Below are positions 60,601 through 64,000 of a stretch of DNA of 64,000 nt, one piece after another. A program made the translations under genes and the position numbers. Under the pieces are notes generated by a model. That model saw only the letters and a program-made list of their open reading frames with translations. It was not told where the DNA came from and made no database searches. The DNA lies in assembly GCF_012224145.1 (NCBI RefSeq), contig NZ_CP041030.1, positions 1,178,001-1,242,000 of the forward strand, given 5' to 3'. Source of the DNA: Francisella sp. LA112445. Lineage in GTDB: Bacteria; Pseudomonadota; Gammaproteobacteria; Francisellales; Francisellaceae. How positions within the stretch are numbered: the first letter of the stretch is position 1; each line of letters opens with the position of its first letter.

Positions 60601-61578
60601 CTAACTTTTTCTTTTCACCGCTAAATCACACAGTAAGATCATGGCTTGTTTATAATCAGATTCAGGTAAAAAACTTATAGACTGCTTCGCAAGATCTGCA
60701 TACTGACAAGCGACTTTATATGAGTACTCTACTGCACCACTATTTTTAACTATAGTTACAATGTCATCAACATTATATTGCCCATCTTCTATAGCTTTTT
60801 TTAGTATTGTTTGCTTTGCCTGATCAATAGTAGCAAGTGCGTAAATTGTAGGTAAAGTCATTTTACCCTCATCTAAATCATCACCAATATTTTTGCCTAA
60901 GCTTTCAGCATCTGAAACATAATCTAAAACATCATCAGCTATCTGAAATGCATTACCCAAATAAACACCATAACTTTTAATACTTTCTTGATGCTTTTGA
61001 TAGTCACTTTTTTCTAGACTAATAACTCCAGCAAGCTCACATGCTGCTTCAAAAAGCTTCGCTGTCTTGCAATATATAACATTAGTATAATCTTTCTCAG
61101 TAAGCTCAGAATTTCTTGCATTTAGAAGCTGTAAAACTTCTCCTTCAGAGATTTTATTTGTTGCATCAGCTAGTATCTGCATAATCTGCATATTATCTAA
61201 GCCAACCATCATCTGAAAAGCTCTTGAGTATAAAAAATCACCTGTTAAAACACTGGCTGCATTGCCAAAAACATTATTCGCTGTCTCTTTACCTCTACGC
61301 AATTCTGAATTATCCACCACATCATCATGCAATAATGTCGCGGTATGAATAAATTCAATAATAGCCGCACAAGCAAGATGTTTACTACCTTGATAATTTA
61401 ATGCTCTTGAAAAGAGCATAACTAAAAGTGGGCGTAATCGCTTACCTCCACTATTTATAATATAGTGACTAATTTGATTGATAAGAACAACATCTGAAGA
61501 AAGAGAATCTATAATAAACTGATTGTTATTTTTTATATCATCTTCAATAAGCGTTTGAATATCTCTAAGTTCTTGCAT
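60601..61578 (-). CDS. ispB: Octaprenyl diphosphate synthase (trans-prenyltransferase)
   Basis: A 325-residue polyprenyl synthase. The first aspartate-rich motif reads D-D-V-V-D (about 80-84) with R-R-G-K following, and the second D-D-V-L-D (about 211-215) follows Q-I-A. It builds the side chain of ubiquinone from IPP and FPP. The chain length (octaprenyl) is by analogy with other gammaproteobacteria. Confidence 0.93.
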   Translation of the reverse strand: MQELRDIQTLIEDDIKNNNQFIIDSLSSDVVLINQISHYIINSGGKRLRPLLVMLFSRALNYQGSKHLACAAIIEFIHTATLLHDDVVDNSELRRGKETANNVFGNAASVLTGDFLYSRAFQMMVGLDNMQIMQILADATNKISEGEVLQLLNARNSELTEKDYTNVIYCKTAKLFEAACELAGVISLEKSDYQKHQESIKSYGVYLGNAFQIADDVLDYVSDAESLGKNIGDDLDEGKMTLPTIYALATIDQAKQTILKKAIEDGQYNVDDIVTIVKNSGAVEYSYKVACQYADLAKQSISFLPESDYKQAMILLCDLAVKRKS

Positions 61579-61663
61579 TGTAAAAAATATAGATAATTAA
61601 TTAGAATTAAGAATAAAGTAGCGTAGTTTATTTATCAATATAATATTTATAATTATGCTACTT

Positions 61664-62095
61664 TTAGTCATCCGTATCGTCTGATTTTTTAAAATATGCT
61701 AGTATTTGCTTATCTTGAGCTGTTAATTCAGTACTATCGGTATCTGCTGCACTATCAAAACCTTTAACAAACTCTTGAGAATTTTTCTTATCAACCTTAA
61801 TAAGCTTTTTGAGATTTGATTTGTATTGAGTAGCAATAATCATGCCTACTTCGTATGAATCTTGATCTGATATATTATTAATATCAGGCTTTTTATCTAA
61901 AATAGTATCATTAAACCCAGCAATAAAGTCTTTCTTTGATAACTCAGTCTTCATTGACTTGAAGCTTTTATGAGATATTTTACCCAATGACTGACCTATC
62001 TCATATGGAGTATAAGAAGCTTTAGTAGTGGCAAACGTGCTACTAAATACCAAACAAATAGCTAAAAACAATAATCCTTTAAATGCTTTTTTCAT
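61664..62095 (-). CDS. Periplasmic FKBP_N-like protein without an isomerase domain
   Basis: A 143-residue secreted protein with a signal peptide (about 1-22, ending S-T-F-A). The mature part looks like an FKBP N-terminal dimerisation domain: Y-E-I-G-Q-S-L-G followed by D-F-I-A-G-F-N-D, then a second, weaker copy Y-E-V-G-M-I-I-A followed by E-F-V-K-G-F-D-S. The isomerase domain is absent. It lies about 1.1 kb from the complete FKBP gene, on the other strand. Function unknown; a partner or competitor of FKBP dimers is possible. Confidence 0.6.
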   Translation of the reverse strand: MKKAFKGLLFLAICLVFSSTFATTKASYTPYEIGQSLGKISHKSFKSMKTELSKKDFIAGFNDTILDKKPDINNISDQDSYEVGMIIATQYKSNLKKLIKVDKKNSQEFVKGFDSAADTDSTELTAQDKQILAYFKKSDDTDD

Positions 62096-62170
62096 TACGA
62101 TTTTTTCTAAAATTACTATGTATGACTAGCAGTCATTCTAACATAAACTATTATGAAATTTACAATTTGT

Positions 62171-62806
62171 TTATACTTCATTTAAAGTAGGTCTTAAAAA
62201 TAAATTTTTATAATAAAAATATTGGAGTACCTGTATAAAAACTAGAATGAACATACTGCAGGAAACAAGAAGTGAAACAATAGGCCAATTTAAGAAAATA
62301 GCGCTATTTATATCACATAAAATATTAACAGCTAAAAGTCCTAGATAGAAAATACTAAATCCTTGAGCGTCTTTCTGTAAGAAGTTCTTACAAATCTGCG
62401 GAAGATAATAAACATTATAAATCACACCACTTATAGAGCCAAACCATAGTAAATATGTTTTATCTAGTTTCGTTAAGAAAATAATTAATGCTATTAATGC
62501 CAAAAATATCAAAATCAATATAGTATGAATGACTATCTTTCTTTGCCTTCTATCATTTAAAATTTGGAACTGCTGAATAGTTAAGAAGCATAATAAAATG
62601 ACATCTACTAATACATATTGCCACTGTAAGTTAAATCCTACTGCATAAATTAAATCTAATGCATTTGCAAATATCATCAATGAGTGTGTCCAAAGACTAA
62701 TTTCTGAAGTTTTATGCTTAAACTGATTATGAATAGTTTGAGGTAGAAAATGTACAAAATAAAGTATTAATGATATGTTTAAAGTTATATAACCAAAATT
62801 TTCCAA
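62171..62806 (-). CDS. PQ-loop membrane protein, candidate thiamine transporter
   Basis: A 211-residue protein with about seven membrane helices and two PQ-loop motifs, F-L-P-Q-T and Y-L-P-Q-I. The start is taken as TTG 62806, because AGGAG (62815-62819) lies 8 bases upstream and the longer frame (to 62878) runs into the riboswitch aptamer. PQ-loop proteins include SemiSWEETs, KDEL receptors and lysosomal amino-acid or vitamin carriers. The TPP riboswitch immediately upstream makes thiamine, or a precursor, the likely substrate. This is inference from regulation, not from sequence similarity. Confidence 0.75.
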   Translation of the reverse strand: MENFGYITLNISLILYFVHFLPQTIHNQFKHKTSEISLWTHSLMIFANALDLIYAVGFNLQWQYVLVDVILLCFLTIQQFQILNDRRQRKIVIHTILILIFLALIALIIFLTKLDKTYLLWFGSISGVIYNVYYLPQICKNFLQKDAQGFSIFYLGLLAVNILCDINSAIFLNWPIVSLLVSCSMFILVFIQVLQYFYYKNLFLRPTLNEV

Positions 62807-62818
62807 TGTCAGTCTCCT

Positions 62819-62838
62819 ATTATTAAAAAAATAATAGA
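62819..62838 (-). promoter_or_regulatory. Hairpin next to the ribosome site, possible riboswitch expression platform
   Basis: On the minus strand CTATTATT and AATAATAG form an 8-base stem with a short T loop. The last AG of the right arm is also the start of the AGGAG ribosome site (62819-62815). Pairing here could limit ribosome access, so control may be translational. No terminator T-run is seen after it. The role is inferred. Confidence 0.45.
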
Positions 62839-62872
62839 AGTTTGAGTGATTACTTTTTTTTAAAGATATATC

Positions 62873-62958
62873 AAACAAACTCCCTACGCTAATACTAATT
62901 AGATCAGGTTCTAAGGGTTCTTCTCAGCTATTTTATTCAAATAGCACCCCTGCTGTCT
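62873..62958 (-). promoter_or_regulatory. TPP riboswitch (THI element)
   Basis: Read on the minus strand, all hallmark blocks occur in order: GGGGTGC, a perfect 7-base P3 hairpin (GCTATTT/AAATAGC), CTGAGA, ACCCTT, GAACCTGATCT, then AGCG-TA-GGGA. A short P1 closes with AGACA (62958-62954) and TGTTT (62877-62873). These are the conserved pyrimidine- and pyrophosphate-binding parts of the thiamine diphosphate aptamer. It precedes only the PQ-loop gene. Confidence 0.95.
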
Positions 62959-63005
62959 TACCGATACACTATATCATAATTTATGGCAATTTAATATTCT
63001 TTAAA

Positions 63006-63455
63006 CTAGGTTATTTCTAGCTTATATATTAATGCATCACTATAACTACCATCTTGTTTCTTATAATAATTTTTACGAATAGATATTTCTTTGAAACCAA
63101 GCTTATTATAAAGCTTTATAGCTACATGATTATTTACATCAACTTCTAAAAAAACTTCTGTAACTTTTTGATTTAATAAGTATACAAAAGATTCTCTAAG
63201 AACTTCAGCCCCTAAGCCTTGATTTTGATTTGATTTATCGACACAAATATATAAAAGCTCAGCTGTTTCAAAGATACAACTAAAAACTGCTAACGCTTTT
63301 AATTTACCATTATCAATTAGACCAATAGTTAAATCTTGACTCAGTGAGTCTAAAATCTGCTGATCTGACCAACTAAAGTCTTTGTCTGATAACCTTATAA
63401 GACTAATGACCTTGTCAAAATAGGAACTATCTAGATTTAAAGTCTGCATACTCAT
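63006..63455 (-). CDS. rimI: GNAT N-acetyltransferase, RimI-like
   Basis: A 149-residue GNAT protein. N-Q-G-L-G-A-E-V-L (about 77-85) is the acetyl-CoA pyrophosphate loop, and E-V-D-V-N-N-H-V-A-I-K-L-Y-N-K-L-G-F (about 105-122) is the RimI-type end of the fold. RimI acetylates the N-terminus of ribosomal protein bS18. It overlaps the upstream gene by 29 bases, an arrangement matching the holD-rimI pair of E. coli. Confidence 0.85.
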   Translation of the reverse strand: MSMQTLNLDSSYFDKVISLIRLSDKDFSWSDQQILDSLSQDLTIGLIDNGKLKALAVFSCIFETAELLYICVDKSNQNQGLGAEVLRESFVYLLNQKVTEVFLEVDVNNHVAIKLYNKLGFKEISIRKNYYKKQDGSYSDALIYKLEIT

Positions 63456-63870
63456 ATAATTTTGATAGTATATGCTTTTTATTTTGAATGCTTAATAGAT
63501 CACCTTTATCTAATATAAATTCTTCTTCAAATAGATTAACTTCATTAGAGTCTAGTTGAATATCAGTAGATTGCACTTTAAAAATACTCACCTTTGAGTT
63601 ATAGAACAAACTATCCACAACATTATTTAAAAATTGAATATTAAGATCACTTTGAATAAATATATTAATAATTTTATTATTATCAACATTATTCGTATAA
63701 ATCAACTCTCTAGAAGTATCTACCTCTTCTTTAGGATTAGTCATAGATTCTTCTAAATTGATAGCGCTACTTTCAAAATCAGTTTGTAATTGATTAGATG
63801 ACTTATATTGCGGCTTTAATTCCCAAATATCTAAATCAAAAATATCACTTAACTGATTTTCAAAACTCAT
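63427..63870 (-). CDS. Acidic protein upstream of rimI, candidate HolD (DNA polymerase III psi subunit)
   Basis: A 147-residue acidic soluble protein. No motif is decisive. The N-terminus L-D-I-W-E-L-K resembles the G-I-T-Q-W-x-L region of HolD that contacts partners; a central strand I-I-N-I-F-I-Q-S-D (about 67-75), a helix, and a late Y-E-Y-A-D-F fit HolD's size (137) and order. HolD is very divergent between species and in E. coli is encoded directly upstream of rimI. The call is therefore positional and tentative. Confidence 0.35.
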   Translation of the reverse strand: MSFENQLSDIFDLDIWELKPQYKSSNQLQTDFESSAINLEESMTNPKEEVDTSRELIYTNNVDNNKIINIFIQSDLNIQFLNNVVDSLFYNSKVSIFKVQSTDIQLDSNEVNLFEEEFILDKGDLLSIQNKKHILSKLYEYADFKSR

Positions 63871-64000
63871 TATTTTTTCTCTAATCTATCCACTAGTTTT
63901 TTTGGAAAAGAATATTCTTTAAGTTTAACAGATTTTCTAAGTCTATTAACCTCAGAAGGCGTAAGTTCTAGTGTTTTACCTCTAGATATATATTTAGGTA
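63870..64000 (-). CDS. C-terminal end of an unrecognised protein (cut by the window edge)
   Basis: An open frame enters from the right edge and stops with TAA at 63872-63870, overlapping the next ATG by one base (TAATG), so it is coupled to the candidate holD. The visible 42 residues are basic and include L-E-L-T-P-S-E-V-N-R-L-R-K and end V-D-R-L-E-K-K. No family is recognised. Confidence 0.6.
   Translation of the reverse strand, partial: PKYISRGKTLELTPSEVNRLRKSVKLKEYSFPKKLVDRLEKK

Noticed and set aside
62807-62878. N-terminal extension of the PQ-loop protein from TTG 62878
   Set aside because: Its first codons fall in the P1 stem of the TPP aptamer, and a proper ribosome site precedes TTG 62806.
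1-64000. CRISPR arrays, insertion sequences, tRNA or rRNA genes, prophage
   Set aside because: No regularly spaced repeats, transposase or integrase genes, tRNA cloverleaf landmarks or rRNA segments were recognised when reading both strands.
1-64000. Phage-defence or toxin-antitoxin system
   Set aside because: The only small regulator pair is DUF2975/XRE (16.9-17.6 kb), which lacks toxin features; no nuclease, methylase or reverse transcriptase module is present.

Overview
The window reads as a piece of a Francisella chromosome (Francisellaceae, Gammaproteobacteria). The basis is low G+C (roughly one third by eye), gammaproteobacterial gene orders (dacA-ybeD-lipB; rpsU-yqeY-dnaG-rpoD; kdsC-lptC-lptA-lptB), and housekeeping proteins and a DUF3568 lipoprotein that look Francisella-like to me. 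The genus is recognition from memory and was not tested by a search. I see no rRNA, tRNA, CRISPR array, insertion sequence or phage gene, and no stretch over 300 bases lacks a gene.

1-2.5 kb holds two minus-strand transporters (EamA and POT families). 2.6-15.7 kb is the accessory heart of the window: a tightly packed plus-strand operon with a GPH sugar permease, a GH31 glycosidase, a fructuronate reductase-like enzyme, UxuA, KdgK, a short Eda, UxaC, a sugar-porter MFS permease and a myo-inositol oxygenase (MIOX), followed by a second GPH-like permease. Together these give a complete predicted route: myo-inositol + O2 -> D-glucuronate -> D-fructuronate -> D-mannonate -> KDG -> KDPG -> pyruvate + glyceraldehyde-3-phosphate. 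The glycosidase and GPH permease may feed in a glycoside. No regulator gene is in the cluster.

15.7-34 kb is mostly core: a two-DTG aspartyl protease, a DUF2975/XRE pair with a recognisable promoter and dyad, ruvB, an SDR, a CBS-like protein, a TesA-like esterase, dxs, guaA, an APC permease, truA, secA, an LPP20 lipoprotein, a DUF721/DciA-like gene, deoD and ftsH. 34-42 kb has an MFS efflux pump, uvrA, and a minus-strand unit thiN-pgi-minor pilin-greA. 42-47.3 kb is a minus-strand LPS-export unit kdsC-lptC-lptA-lptB that continues into a FAH-family enzyme and an unusual fusion of a nucleoside-phosphorylase-like domain with an HSL-type alpha/beta hydrolase.

47.5-56.3 kb holds ppa, dacA-ybeD-lipB, a DUF3568 lipoprotein, a TSUP permease and the macromolecular synthesis genes rpsU-yqeY-dnaG-rpoD. 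56.6-60.6 kb is a plus-strand unit dacB-lytic transglycosylase-thioesterase-ttcA-FKBP. 60.6-64 kb runs on the minus strand: ispB, an orphan FKBP_N-like periplasmic protein, a PQ-loop membrane protein under a clear TPP riboswitch (candidate thiamine transporter, fitting the thiamine pyrophosphokinase at 42 kb), rimI, a candidate divergent holD, and the C-terminal end of an unrecognised gene.

The most interesting items are the MIOX-glucuronate operon, the phosphorylase-hydrolase fusion, the riboswitch-controlled PQ-loop protein, and the positional candidates for DciA and HolD.
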